The notes under the pieces are model-generated. The model was not told the origin of the DNA. It saw only the letters and a list, made by a program, of their open reading frames with translations, and did not search any database. A program made the translations under genes and the position numbers. A DNA stretch of 64,000 nucleotides from Roseobacter weihaiensis (lineage in GTDB: Bacteria > Pseudomonadota > Alphaproteobacteria > Rhodobacterales > Rhodobacteraceae). The stretch covers positions 62,001-126,000 of the forward strand of contig NZ_JACNMO010000011.1 of NCBI RefSeq assembly GCF_020622345.1. Reading direction: 5' to 3'. This document shows, piece by piece, positions 52,951-61,592 of this stretch. How positions within the stretch are numbered: position 1 is the first letter of the stretch; every line of letters begins with the position of its first letter.

Positions 52951-53665
52951 CTTTTCTCTCCTGTGAAGGTCCATCTCTGCGCACGCCCCACCCCGGATGG
53001 GACAGCCGGTTGCCTGGCAGATCAGGGTCCGGGCCCCAGATCGCCTGATAGGTATCCACCGCCATGCCGCGTCTTTGCAAGCTGATAAAGACAATGACCA
53101 GCGCAGGCCACCAGAGCGCCAGCATCACCCACATCCAGTTGGGCGCGTTCGCTTTCCAGAGACCGAGTAGAATTGTGACCGCAGCCAAAAGCAGCACGCC
53201 GTACCCGATGGCCTTGTGGAGCGCTTCGAACACGCGCCGCCAGAGGGTCATGTCATAGTGATCACCGTGCAGGCTGCCATCCGGTGCCGGAGCGGACGGC
53301 CCGCCTTTGGTGCCGCGAAAAATGCCCAGAAGCACCTGTACGGCCAGCCCGGCCAGCACGCCGTAGCCCAACCCGTTGTGCAGGCTCATCTGCGACAGAT
53401 CAGGAGGCAGCACCAACACCAGACCGATCGCCGACAACACGACGACCAGAACCTGCCCTTTCCAATGCACCTGCCACCAAAGCTGCACATCCAGCACGCG
53501 CGGCCAGTCCTGGCCCGGCAACACCTTGAAGTAACGCGCGATGATAACGGCAAGCGGTGCGATGACGCCCCATGCCAACACCATGGAGCGCGCATGCCAT
53601 GACACCGCAAACCCCACGTCATGTGCGCGTTGGGCGTCGATGGGGGAAAGCAACCACTCCCACAT
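52919..53665 (-). CDS. Cytochrome b561-like membrane protein
   Basis: Inner-membrane protein of 248 residues with about six helices and conserved His in MVLAWGVIAPLAVIIARYFKVLPGQDW, VHWKGQVL, MSLHNGLGYGV and FEALHKAIGYG, as in the DOMON-linked b561 heme proteins. Likely an electron-transfer partner. It lies between the permease genes of the CUT1 importer and the lactonase, which hints that sugar uptake is coupled to oxidation through the respiratory chain. Confidence 0.75.
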   Translation of the reverse strand: MWEWLLSPIDAQRAHDVGFAVSWHARSMVLAWGVIAPLAVIIARYFKVLPGQDWPRVLDVQLWWQVHWKGQVLVVVLSAIGLVLVLPPDLSQMSLHNGLGYGVLAGLAVQVLLGIFRGTKGGPSAPAPDGSLHGDHYDMTLWRRVFEALHKAIGYGVLLLAAVTILLGLWKANAPNWMWVMLALWWPALVIVFISLQRRGMAVDTYQAIWGPDPDLPGNRLSHPGWGVRRDGPSQERKDVRHSRRHGI

Positions 53666-53666
53666 A

Positions 53667-54602
53667 TCAGCCCTTTACCGCACCTGCGGTCATGCCGGTG
53701 ATGATCTGGCGCGAGGCAAACAGGGTAAAGATGATGGGCGGGATGGCCAGCAACATGCCCGTGGCCATGATGACCCCCCATTCGACGTTGAACTCGCTCA
53801 TGTTGTTCACGATCAGAATGGGTACCGTTCTTGTGTTGCGGTCTGAGAGGGCAGAGGCCAGCAGGTATTCGTTCCAAGCAATCCGGAAGGTAAAGATCGC
53901 CGCTGCCGCCAGACCCGGCTTGATGAGCGGCAGGACAACCTTGAAGAACACCTGAAACGGGCCCGCGCCATCGACGCGGGCGGCCTCTTCCAGGCTGCGG
54001 GGCACCTGCACGATAAAGCTCTGCAAGATCCAGATGACAAAGGGCAGGTTCATCGCCACATAGACCAGAATGATGCCGGAATGGGTTCCAGCGAGGCATA
54101 CATCGCCGCGGCCACCAAAGGTGTCACGGATAAAGCCGCCGATGAGGCCGTCGCGGTCCAGGCAGAACTCGTTGTTCCACAGACCAAAGACCGGAACCAA
54201 GAGCACCGCCGGCGGCACCATGCGGACCATCAGCGTGGTCAGCGACACCGTGTCCCGTCCCATGAACCGAAACCGCACCAGCGCGTAGGCGGCCATGCAG
54301 CCGATCACCAATGTCAGCAGCGTTGAGATCAGCGCGATGATCAGCGAGTTGATGAAGGCGCCCCCGAATTTCAAGGCGCAGAAATCCAGATGCTCCGGCT
54401 CGTACCAAAGGATGTCGCAAAGGGCTGTCTCATAGTTCTGGATGGTCGGCAGAAAGATCAGCCCCGTCGTGCCCGAGATGATGTCCACGTCGAGCTTGAA
54501 GCTGTTGACGAACATCAACAGAACCGGCCCCACCGACATGAACACCAAAAGCGCAATGATGGCATAGAAGGCCGGATTTTGCTTTTCATGCGCCTGCGAC
54601 AT
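53667..54602 (-). CDS. CUT1 sugar ABC permease (MalG-like)
   Basis: Permease of 311 residues with about six helices and the docking loop EEAARVDGAGPFQVFFKVVLPLIKPG. The start shares one base with the stop of the preceding permease (TGATG). It ends in ITGMTAGAVKG, like MalG. An inserted segment after about residue 150 (CLDRDGLIGGFIRDTFGGRGDVCLAGTHSG) is longer than usual. Partner of the MalF-like subunit encoded before it. Confidence 0.88.
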   Translation of the reverse strand: MSQAHEKQNPAFYAIIALLVFMSVGPVLLMFVNSFKLDVDIISGTTGLIFLPTIQNYETALCDILWYEPEHLDFCALKFGGAFINSLIIALISTLLTLVIGCMAAYALVRFRFMGRDTVSLTTLMVRMVPPAVLLVPVFGLWNNEFCLDRDGLIGGFIRDTFGGRGDVCLAGTHSGIILVYVAMNLPFVIWILQSFIVQVPRSLEEAARVDGAGPFQVFFKVVLPLIKPGLAAAAIFTFRIAWNEYLLASALSDRNTRTVPILIVNNMSEFNVEWGVIMATGMLLAIPPIIFTLFASRQIITGMTAGAVKG

Positions 54603-55513
54603 CAGCTTTCCTCCTCGACGGCGGCGCGGATGCGGGCGGCGCGTGCTTCCTGAAGGCGGGTAAAGGCAAACATCGCGAGCGTCAGCGCCAGTAGCAGGAT
54701 CAGCAGGTAGTTCGACATCGCCGCCGCCACGCCCAGCTCGCGGAACTCGGTGGCGGTGCGAGAGATGCGCAGGGCGAGGATCTCGGTCGAGAGGCCCGGG
54801 CCGCCTTCGGTCATGACCAGAATAACCTCAAGCACCTTGAACGCGTCGATCAGGCGCAAGAGACCTGTCACGATCAGCACCGGCATCATCAGCGGCAGTT
54901 TGATGTGCCAGATCTGCTGCCAGGCGGTGGCACCGTCAATGCGAGCGGCCTCCAGCGCCGAGCGCGGCAGCGATTGCAGGGCGGCCAGCGCCAGAATGAA
55001 GATAAACGGTGTCCACTGCCAGATGTCGGCGATGATGACGGACATCAGCGCGTGATTGCCCAGCCAATCCACCGTTGGCAGGCCGAGGCTGTCGAGCATG
55101 CGATTGAAGGTGCCGACCGTCGGGTGGTACATGTAGCGCCACATCAGGCCCACCACGACAGGCGCGATCATCATCGGCAGGATGAACAGCGTCCGCAGCA
55201 CGGACATACCGCGAATATTGCGATCCAGCAGCAACGCCAGCCCGACACCGATCAGCATCTCCAGCGTCACCACAAAGAAGGCGAAAGTCAGCGTGACCGA
55301 CAGGCTTTCCCAGAAATTCGGATCGCCCCAGAGTGTGACGTAGTTCTTGAGCCCGACAAACTCGGCCTCGCCGATGGTCTGGCTGGGAGACCAGTCGCGA
55401 AAGCTGCCCCAGATCATGTAGCCCAGCGGGTACATCAGGGCGATGGCCATGATGACGACGGCAGGTGCCATAAAGAGATAAGGGGTCAGGCGGTTGGCCA
55501 CGGCGATGCGCAT
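54602..55513 (-). CDS. CUT1 sugar ABC permease (MalF-like)
   Basis: Permease of 303 residues from the ATG at 55513; the frame is open further upstream but begins with a match-free extension. About six helices; docking loop SALEAARIDGATAWQQIWHIKLPLMMPV. It precedes and is translationally coupled to the MalG-like subunit. GAGAG lies in the upstream ribosome site. Confidence 0.88.
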   Translation of the reverse strand: MRIAVANRLTPYLFMAPAVVIMAIALMYPLGYMIWGSFRDWSPSQTIGEAEFVGLKNYVTLWGDPNFWESLSVTLTFAFFVVTLEMLIGVGLALLLDRNIRGMSVLRTLFILPMMIAPVVVGLMWRYMYHPTVGTFNRMLDSLGLPTVDWLGNHALMSVIIADIWQWTPFIFILALAALQSLPRSALEAARIDGATAWQQIWHIKLPLMMPVLIVTGLLRLIDAFKVLEVILVMTEGGPGLSTEILALRISRTATEFRELGVAAAMSNYLLILLLALTLAMFAFTRLQEARAARIRAAVEEES

Positions 55514-55591
55514 GGGCTCACACTCTCTTTCATTGCTGGACCAGCGAGGGGACCGGGGCACGCACGACGGGTGCCCCGATCAACGGCAGGG

Positions 55592-56920
55592 TTACTGCCA
55601 GGTGTAGTAGCCCGCCTCTTCCATCACGGCGCGGGTCCGGTCTGCCACGCCGTCCAGCGCTTCCTGGATATCGAGGCCCTCGGTCAGCACCTTGGACATG
55701 GTTGTCCCGATGTCCGCGTTGATCTTGCCCCAGACCGGGATGATCGGACGCCAGTCCGGGTCGGCATATTTCAACGCTTCCCCAAAGGTGGCCGAAAAGG
55801 GGAATTTCTCGTTCAGGCCGGCATCCTGATAGGTCGAGAACCGCGAAGGGTTGCCGCCTTCCATCGCCACCATGAGATCACCCTTTTTTGATGTGAGCCA
55901 CTGCATCAGCAGAAAAGCCGCCTCCTTGTTTTCGGCATTCTTGGGAATCGCGATGCCAAAGCCGCCGGTCTGGCTGCCCCGGCGCACGCCCTTGGGGTGC
56001 ATCGCATAACCCACCTTGCCCACCACACTGGACCGGTCCGGGTTCTCGAAACCGGGCATGAAGGCGATGGAATCAAGGAACATCGCCGACTGACCATTTG
56101 AGAAGGACGCCGCCGCCTCTGAGGGGCCAAAGCTCATCGCGCCCTCCGGGCCGCATTCAACGATAGTTTTCAGCGCATTGGCCGCTTCGACACCGGCCTC
56201 ATTGTTGATGATCGGGTTCCAGGCCTCGTCAAAGACACGTCCGCCCAGCGGGGCCAGATGCAGCAGGAATGCGTGGCTGGCCTGATGGCCCGAGGCCGCG
56301 CGCGAGGCCATGCCCCCCATACCGGGCTCAAGCTCGGGGATCTTGCAGGCCGCTTCGAGCAGTTGCTCATAGGTCTCAGGCTCGGCCAGCCCGTGCTTTT
56401 CAAAGATGTCCTTGCGGTAGGCCAGCACCGAGGTCTCCGACCCGAAGGGAATGCCGAAAAGCGACCCCGTGGGTCCCGGCAGGTAGCCTTTCTCGCCCCC
56501 CGCCACGCCGATATTCTGCACATAGCCGTCGATCAGGTCTTCGGCGTCATAATTGGGGTCCGCCAGCTTTGGGTCCATGAAATATCTGGCGAGGTTTTCC
56601 AGCTGGTCGGCAAAGACATAGTCTGCCTTTGAGAACACAACGTAGGAGATCAGGTCATATTCGCCCTCATCCTGCGCCAGCTCAAGCGTCTGACGTTCAC
56701 GCATCTTGAGGTAGGGTAACTGGTCGACCTCTACCTCGATCCCGGTTTCCCTGATAAACTCCGGCAGCACCTTGATGGCCGCATCGTAATGCGGATGCGC
56801 GGGGAAGTTCACAATCAGTGTCGTGCCCTCGTACTCCGCATAAGGATTGGCCAGTGCCGTCCCCGCCATCAGGACGGCTGTGGCACTTGCCAACGCCGTC
56901 ACCTTGAATGATTTAGACAT
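55592..56920 (-). CDS. CUT1 sugar-binding protein
   Basis: Periplasmic solute-binding protein of 442 residues (SBP_bac_1 type) with a Sec signal MSKSFKVTALASATAVLMAGTALA. The mature region has EGTTLIVNFPAHPHYDAAIKVLPEFIRETGIEVEV and NGQSAMFLDSIAFMPGFENPDRSS. The sugar is not identified. Encoded between the ATPase and the permeases, with a strong Shine-Dalgarno GGGAGGAA before the ATG. Confidence 0.9.
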   Translation of the reverse strand: MSKSFKVTALASATAVLMAGTALANPYAEYEGTTLIVNFPAHPHYDAAIKVLPEFIRETGIEVEVDQLPYLKMRERQTLELAQDEGEYDLISYVVFSKADYVFADQLENLARYFMDPKLADPNYDAEDLIDGYVQNIGVAGGEKGYLPGPTGSLFGIPFGSETSVLAYRKDIFEKHGLAEPETYEQLLEAACKIPELEPGMGGMASRAASGHQASHAFLLHLAPLGGRVFDEAWNPIINNEAGVEAANALKTIVECGPEGAMSFGPSEAAASFSNGQSAMFLDSIAFMPGFENPDRSSVVGKVGYAMHPKGVRRGSQTGGFGIAIPKNAENKEAAFLLMQWLTSKKGDLMVAMEGGNPSRFSTYQDAGLNEKFPFSATFGEALKYADPDWRPIIPVWGKINADIGTTMSKVLTEGLDIQEALDGVADRTRAVMEEAGYYTWQ

Positions 56921-56941
56921 GTATTCCTCCCATTGATTGAC

Positions 56942-58039
56942 TTATTTGCTTTGGATCGCGTCTTCGCTTTCGCGATCAAACAGATGCACCCGGTTCGGCG
57001 TGATCCGGAACCGCAAGGTTTGCCCCAGCGCCATTGGTGTCTCGGAGTTCATCTCGACCGTGACTTGATCCGCCCCGCATTGGCACAGCAATACAGATTG
57101 CGCGCCGACGTATTCCGACACCATCACATCGAGGGTCAGCGCCTGATCGCTTGGAGCCTCCGCGTCGAAAACCAAATCCGACGGCCGGACCCCCAAAACA
57201 ACCTCCCGCACGCGATGTGCCTTGGCGGCTTGCGCCTTTTCATCCTGCAACCGCAGGGAAAAACCGTTGCCTTTGACGAAAACGTCACCCGCTTCCTCTT
57301 TGATCTCCCCGTTCAGAAAGTTCATCGGCGGCATGCCCAGAAAGCCTGCGACGAATTTGTTGACCGGCCTTTTGAACAACGCTTCGGGGGAGCCCTGTTG
57401 CTGAATGTACCCGCCGTGCATCACGACAATCCGGTCCGCCAGAGTCATGGCTTCGATCTGGTCATGGGTCACGTAGATCATGTTTTTCTCGACCCGCTGG
57501 CTCATCAACGCAAGCTCTGCCCGCAGTTGACCCCGCAGCTTGGCGTCAAGATTGGAGAGCGGCTCGTCAAAAAGAAAGATGCCGCTGTCCTTTGCCAGCG
57601 CCCGCGCCATGGCGACCCGCTGGCGTTGCCCGCCCGATAAAGCCCCCGGTTTGCGGTGCAGGAAGTCGGTCAGGCCGACCATATCGGCAACCTCTTTGAC
57701 CTTGGCGTGAACCTCCGCCTTGGGACGGCGGGCCAGCCGCAGCGCAAAGGAGATATTCTGCGCCACGTTCATATGCGGATAGAGCGCGTAATCCTGAAAA
57801 ACCATCGCCAGATCACGATCTTTGGGTTCAAGATGGCTGACGGGCTTGCCATCGACGTAAATCTCGCCTTCGGTGACATCTTCCAGTCCCGCGACCATGC
57901 GCAATGTCGTGGATTTCCCGCAACCGGAGGGGCCGACCAGCACGGTGAACTCGTTATCCGCCATCTCAAGCTCAATGCCGTGCAGCACCTCCACCTCACC
58001 GTATCTTTTGATGAGGTTATCCAGCTGAATTGTTGGCAT
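56942..58039 (-). CDS. CUT1 sugar ABC ATPase (UgpC/MalK-like)
   Basis: ATPase of 365 residues from the ATG at 58039; a longer upstream frame begins in the operator region. Walker [11 protein letters not shown]-loop FQDYALYPH, signature LSGGQRQR, Walker B FLFDEP and a C-terminal OB-like domain. First gene of its operon, just downstream of two LacI-type operators. Ribosome site GGGAGG seven bases before the ATG. Confidence 0.9.
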   Translation of the reverse strand: MPTIQLDNLIKRYGEVEVLHGIELEMADNEFTVLVGPSGCGKSTTLRMVAGLEDVTEGEIYVDGKPVSHLEPKDRDLAMVFQDYALYPHMNVAQNISFALRLARRPKAEVHAKVKEVADMVGLTDFLHRKPGALSGGQRQRVAMARALAKDSGIFLFDEPLSNLDAKLRGQLRAELALMSQRVEKNMIYVTHDQIEAMTLADRIVVMHGGYIQQQGSPEALFKRPVNKFVAGFLGMPPMNFLNGEIKEEAGDVFVKGNGFSLRLQDEKAQAAKAHRVREVVLGVRPSDLVFDAEAPSDQALTLDVMVSEYVGAQSVLLCQCGADQVTVEMNSETPMALGQTLRFRITPNRVHLFDRESEDAIQSK

Positions 58040-58058
58040 GGCGGCCTCCCATTCCCCC

Positions 58059-58096
58059 GTGTTACCGGTCACAGTAACATTTGTGACCGGTAACAC
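58059..58096. promoter_or_regulatory. Two LacI-type operators forming a perfect 15-base inverted repeat
   Basis: GTGTTACCGGTCACA (58059-58073) and TGTGACCGGTAACAC (58082-58096) are exact reverse complements separated by eight bases. Each arm is also itself a near-palindrome around CCGG with GTTAC/GTAAC sides. They precede the CUT1 operon and match the operator before the LacI regulator gene. The paired arrangement would let the regulator bind twice. Confidence 0.8.
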
Positions 58097-58137
58097 AAGA
58101 AATATCTCGGGCGTTTATGACGCCCCTAACGGCGCCT

Positions 58138-59160
58138 TTATCGGGTGCTGTCGCGGAAGCTCAGATCGGCATCAACGGTCACATGTCGCGGTTTCAGGCT
58201 GCCCTCCCCTGACAGAAGGTCCGCGATCAGATGCCCTGTCGACTGCCCGATGCGTCGCGGATCCACCTTTACGGTGGTGATGGTCGGGGTGGAAAAGCGC
58301 GACACCTCAAAGTTGCCAAAGCCCGCAACCCCGATATCTTCGGGCACCGATTTGCCCATCGCGCGCAGCGCCGACAGTATGCCGAACGCGGGCGCATCAG
58401 AGACGCAGAAGATGCAATCTGTCTCGGGATACTGTGCCAAAAGCGCCTTGCCCGCCGCGGCACCATCCTCAATGGAGAGCGGCGGCTTGCCGATCTTCAG
58501 CACCCGGTGCGCCGGCAATCCCGCCGCCGCCATCGCCTGAACAAACCCTCGGCGCCGCGCCGCGCCGCGCGTCCAGGCGTCCTCTGCCTCCCCCAGAAAG
58601 GCGATGTTGCGATAGCCTTTGGCAATCAGCGCGCGCGTCATATCCGCTGCCGCTTCGCAGTTGGAAAAGCCGATGGTGTGCCCGATGGGCGTCTCGGGGC
58701 GTTCCCACAGTTCAATGACCGGCACGGCGGCATCCTTGAGCAGCTCGATCGTGCGCGGGGAATGCCCATCGTAAGAGAGCACGATCGCCTCCGGCCTGCG
58801 CCGCAGCATGGTCTCGACCAGGGTTTCTTCACGGGCGGTGGAGTAATCGGTGTAACCGAGCAGGATCTGCTGGCCGATCTTTTCCAGCTCCTCGGTCAGG
58901 GCCTGAACAGTCTCGGCAAAATGCAGATTGTTGAGCGAGGGCACCAGAACGGCGACGAACCCGGACCGCTTGGTGGTCAGGCTGCCCGCCATCTGGTCGG
59001 GCACGTAATTCATGTCGCGCACGACCTTGAGGATGCGGTCGCGGGTTTCCTTTGAAACGGGGCTGTCCTGCCTGAGCGCCCGTGAGACCGTCATACGCGA
59101 CACACCCGCAGCCCGCGCCACGTCGCGCATCGTTACCTGAGGTTTCCGGGTATCGGCCAC
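58138..59160 (-). CDS. LacI-family regulator of the CUT1 sugar operon
   Basis: Regulator of 340 residues. GTG start at 59160 with GGAG five bases upstream; the in-frame extension further upstream runs through the operator and is spurious. HTH TMRDVARAAGVSRMTVSRALR, hinge DQMAGSLTTKRSGF, then the sugar-binding fold (VAVLVPSLNNLHFAETVQAL and FCVSDAPAFGILSALRAMG). It probably represses the CUT1 operon and itself through the three operators nearby. Confidence 0.9.
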   Translation of the reverse strand: MADTRKPQVTMRDVARAAGVSRMTVSRALRQDSPVSKETRDRILKVVRDMNYVPDQMAGSLTTKRSGFVAVLVPSLNNLHFAETVQALTEELEKIGQQILLGYTDYSTAREETLVETMLRRRPEAIVLSYDGHSPRTIELLKDAAVPVIELWERPETPIGHTIGFSNCEAAADMTRALIAKGYRNIAFLGEAEDAWTRGAARRRGFVQAMAAAGLPAHRVLKIGKPPLSIEDGAAAGKALLAQYPETDCIFCVSDAPAFGILSALRAMGKSVPEDIGVAGFGNFEVSRFSTPTITTVKVDPRRIGQSTGHLIADLLSGEGSLKPRHVTVDADLSFRDSTR

Positions 59161-59173
59161 ATATGCTCCAGAA

Positions 59174-59189
59174 GTGTTATCGGTAACAC
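59174..59189. promoter_or_regulatory. LacI-type operator before the regulator gene
   Basis: GTGTTATCGGTAACAC is a 16-base near-palindrome; 14 of 16 positions are symmetric around a central CG. It matches the sites at 58059-58096 and lies just before the regulator start at 59160, so it is the likely autoregulatory site. Confidence 0.75.
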
Positions 59190-59213
59190 CTTGCTGGAAC
59201 CCGAGCGTGTAAT

Positions 59214-59244
59214 CAAGAGGTGCCACGGCGGGTGGCACCTCTTG
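59214..59244. terminator. Terminator after CUT2 binding-protein gene
   Basis: Perfect 13-base-pair stem CAAGAGGTGCCAC / GTGGCACCTCTTG with a five-base loop GGCGG, seven bases past the stop of the binding-protein gene. On the minus strand it is followed by ATT. Strong terminator separating the CUT2 operon from the LacI regulator. Confidence 0.85.
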
Positions 59245-59250
59245 CAGGTT

Positions 59251-60390
59251 TTATCGCGACAACGCGCCGACGCCGGAAAAACGGAAGGCTTCCTGCTCCA
59301 ATGCGTCAATGTCCTCGACACTCATCTGATCGTGGGCCACCGTGATGCGGCCCAGAAAGACCAGCGGCAATTCATCCGCGCGCCCTTCCAGATCCGCCCG
59401 GATCGCCTCGGCCGTGGCCGCGCCCACATCGTCGCCCATCCGCATCGGGGTGGCATTGAGCTCTCCGCGCCGGATGGCCTCAAGCTCCAGCCCGGTGCCG
59501 CCCCAGCCGGTGGAAAAGACGTCCTTTTCCTTGCCCATGGCGATCTGAGCCTCGACAGACCCCATTGCCATAGCTGTGTTGGCGTTGTGGATGATCTCCG
59601 CTTCCGGATAGGCCTGCAGGATCAGCGAGGTCCCTTCAAAGCCACCCTCGCGCTGATACTCGCCATAGTGTTCATAGGCCGTAGTCCAGCCCCCCTTCTC
59701 TTCGATGCAGGTCTTGAAATCCCCCGAGCGCTGGTTGTCCGTGATCCCCGGAATGCCGCGGTTCAGCGCCATGGTCTTACCCTCGCCCAAGCGGTCCAGC
59801 ATGTAGTCGCACATCACCAGCGCGCCCGCAGCAGAGGAGAAGTCAAACCACACATCAGGCTGATTCTCCAGATCCTTGAGCGGGGTGTGAAACGCCCAGA
59901 CATAGGTGGTGAAGCCATCATTGCCCGACAGCTTGTCGATGTTGTCCGCCTGAATTTCCAGCTCCGACGGGCCGAAGATGACATAGTCGTAGAGGTCCGC
60001 GTCCTGCGCCACCTGATTGGCATAGGTCGCCTGCAATGAATGTTCGATCTGCCGAGAGGCAAATTCGGTGGTTTCAAAAGCGATCCCCAACTCCTCCAGC
60101 CGTTTGGTCAGCGCCAGATAATTGCGCGCCCAGAAATCCGACGTATCGGCGGACGGGTAGATCAGGGCGATTTGCAGCGGGTTTTCCAGCGTTCCCGCAT
60201 AGGGCTCGGCCGCCGCGCCGACAACGCTTTGCAGCGCTTCCAGTTTGCCTTCGGCGTTGACTTCATCGGGGACCCAGTAGTTGCGGTCCGCGATGTCAGG
60301 CAGTTCTTTCAGCGGCAGATGCCCGTCGGCAAAGGCGCTGCCGGCCAGCGCAAGGCTTGCGACCAGTCCGGTTGTCATCAGGTATTTCAT
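59251..60390 (-). CDS. CUT2-type sugar-binding protein (TorT/LuxP-like)
   Basis: Periplasmic binding protein of 379 residues with a Sec signal MKYLMTTGLVASLALAGSAFA. Type 1 periplasmic-binding fold with LQIALIYPSADTSDFWARNYLALTKRLEELGIAFE and NANTAMAMGSVEAQIAMGKEKDVFSTGWGG. More like TorT/LuxP than classical RbsB. It is one of two binding proteins flanking the CUT2 permease and ATPase. Good ribosome site GGGAGG. Confidence 0.85.
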   Translation of the reverse strand: MKYLMTTGLVASLALAGSAFADGHLPLKELPDIADRNYWVPDEVNAEGKLEALQSVVGAAAEPYAGTLENPLQIALIYPSADTSDFWARNYLALTKRLEELGIAFETTEFASRQIEHSLQATYANQVAQDADLYDYVIFGPSELEIQADNIDKLSGNDGFTTYVWAFHTPLKDLENQPDVWFDFSSAAGALVMCDYMLDRLGEGKTMALNRGIPGITDNQRSGDFKTCIEEKGGWTTAYEHYGEYQREGGFEGTSLILQAYPEAEIIHNANTAMAMGSVEAQIAMGKEKDVFSTGWGGTGLELEAIRRGELNATPMRMGDDVGAATAEAIRADLEGRADELPLVFLGRITVAHDQMSVEDIDALEQEAFRFSGVGALSR

Positions 60391-60414
60391 GTTAGTTCCT
60401 CCCTTTCAAAAATA

Positions 60415-60463
60415 TGAGGCCACCGGAAAGCGCAGAGCTGAAACGCCCGCTCCGGTGGCCTCA
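60415..60463. terminator. Intercistronic hairpin before CUT2 binding protein
   Basis: Inverted repeat TGAGGCCACCGGA / TCCGGTGGCCTCA, 13 base pairs with a 23-base loop, between the permease stop and the binding-protein start. On the minus strand TATTTTT follows. It probably stabilises or attenuates the transcript, as often seen around highly expressed binding proteins. Confidence 0.6.
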
Positions 60464-60473
60464 CAAAAACCGG

Positions 60474-61592
60474 TCAACCGCTTGGATTGGTCGTTCCGGC
60501 GAACAAGCCCCCCAGTGCCAAAAGGGCAATGAGCAGACCTATGAGTGCCGCACTAAAGCGCATCATCTTCTGGCCATCGGGCGTCTTGAGACCGGCAAGC
60601 CAGCCCCCGGCCCCATCGCGGTCCTTCTTCTGCATCCAGGTATAGAGCGCGACTGAACTGACAATCACCACGCCCGAGGCCACGGACTGCCAGAAAAACT
60701 CGATCCGCAGGGTCACCAGCGCGTTGATCATCATCGACAAGAGCAGCACGCCCGCAAAGGACCCCAGCATCGACGCCCGCCCCCCGAAAAGCGATGTACC
60801 GCCCACCACAACTGCCGCGATGACATGCAGGTTGAAATAGGGGGCCGAAGTGGCCTGAATCGCGTTCAGCTTGCCTGTGAGCAGGATGCCTCCCAGCGCG
60901 GCACAGGCCCCGCAGAGCACATAGGCATAGACTTTGTGGCGCTTGACCGCGATGCCGGTCAGTTCTGCGGCTTCGGGGTTCGAGCCAATCGCAATGGTAT
61001 AGCGCCCGAAATAGGTGCGGGTCAGCAGCACATAGCCTGCGATCATCGTGGCGATCCCGATCAGAACGGGAATGGGGACAAAGCCCGGGATCTGCCCCCG
61101 ACCGATGTCGGTCAGAAAATCCGGGAACCGCGCCAGCACCAGCCCCTTGGCCAGCACCAGCGCGAGCCCGCGATAGACCAGATCCATCGCAAGTGTCCCG
61201 ATGAGATCAGGTACGTTGAAGCGCGTGATGATGAGACCGTTGATAAGCCCCATCAGGGCGCCCAACAGCAGCGCAATGGGCACCGCGACATAGACCGAAA
61301 ACCCGTATTGCTTGATCAGAAAGGCCATCATGATACCCGAGAGCGCGGCAATTGACCCGATGGACAGATCGATGCCGCGCTGGGTGATGACAAAGGTCAT
61401 CGCCATGGCCATGGGCATGTAAAGTGCTGCATCGAGCAGGATCAGGTTCAGGTTGGTGGCCCGGAAATAGCGCGCGGGCTCGGCGACGCCCATAAAGAGC
61501 AGGATCGCAAGGATCATCACCATCGGGCCGATGATGGCGATATAGGGCTCCAGCCGCTCGGTCGTCGTGCGGGTTTGTGTGGTTGTGTTCAT
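60474..61592 (-). CDS. CUT2 sugar ABC permease (RbsC-like)
   Basis: Permease of 372 residues with about ten helices and the family segments RGIDLSIGSIAALSGIMMAFLI, LGALMGLINGLIITRFNVPDLIGTLAM and NPEAAELTGIAVKRHKVYAYVLCGACAALGGIL. Start shares one base with the ATPase stop (TGATG). It forms the membrane channel of the CUT2 importer. Confidence 0.9.
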   Translation of the reverse strand: MNTTTQTRTTTERLEPYIAIIGPMVMILAILLFMGVAEPARYFRATNLNLILLDAALYMPMAMAMTFVITQRGIDLSIGSIAALSGIMMAFLIKQYGFSVYVAVPIALLLGALMGLINGLIITRFNVPDLIGTLAMDLVYRGLALVLAKGLVLARFPDFLTDIGRGQIPGFVPIPVLIGIATMIAGYVLLTRTYFGRYTIAIGSNPEAAELTGIAVKRHKVYAYVLCGACAALGGILLTGKLNAIQATSAPYFNLHVIAAVVVGGTSLFGGRASMLGSFAGVLLLSMMINALVTLRIEFFWQSVASGVVIVSSVALYTWMQKKDRDGAGGWLAGLKTPDGQKMMRFSAALIGLLIALLALGGLFAGTTNPSG

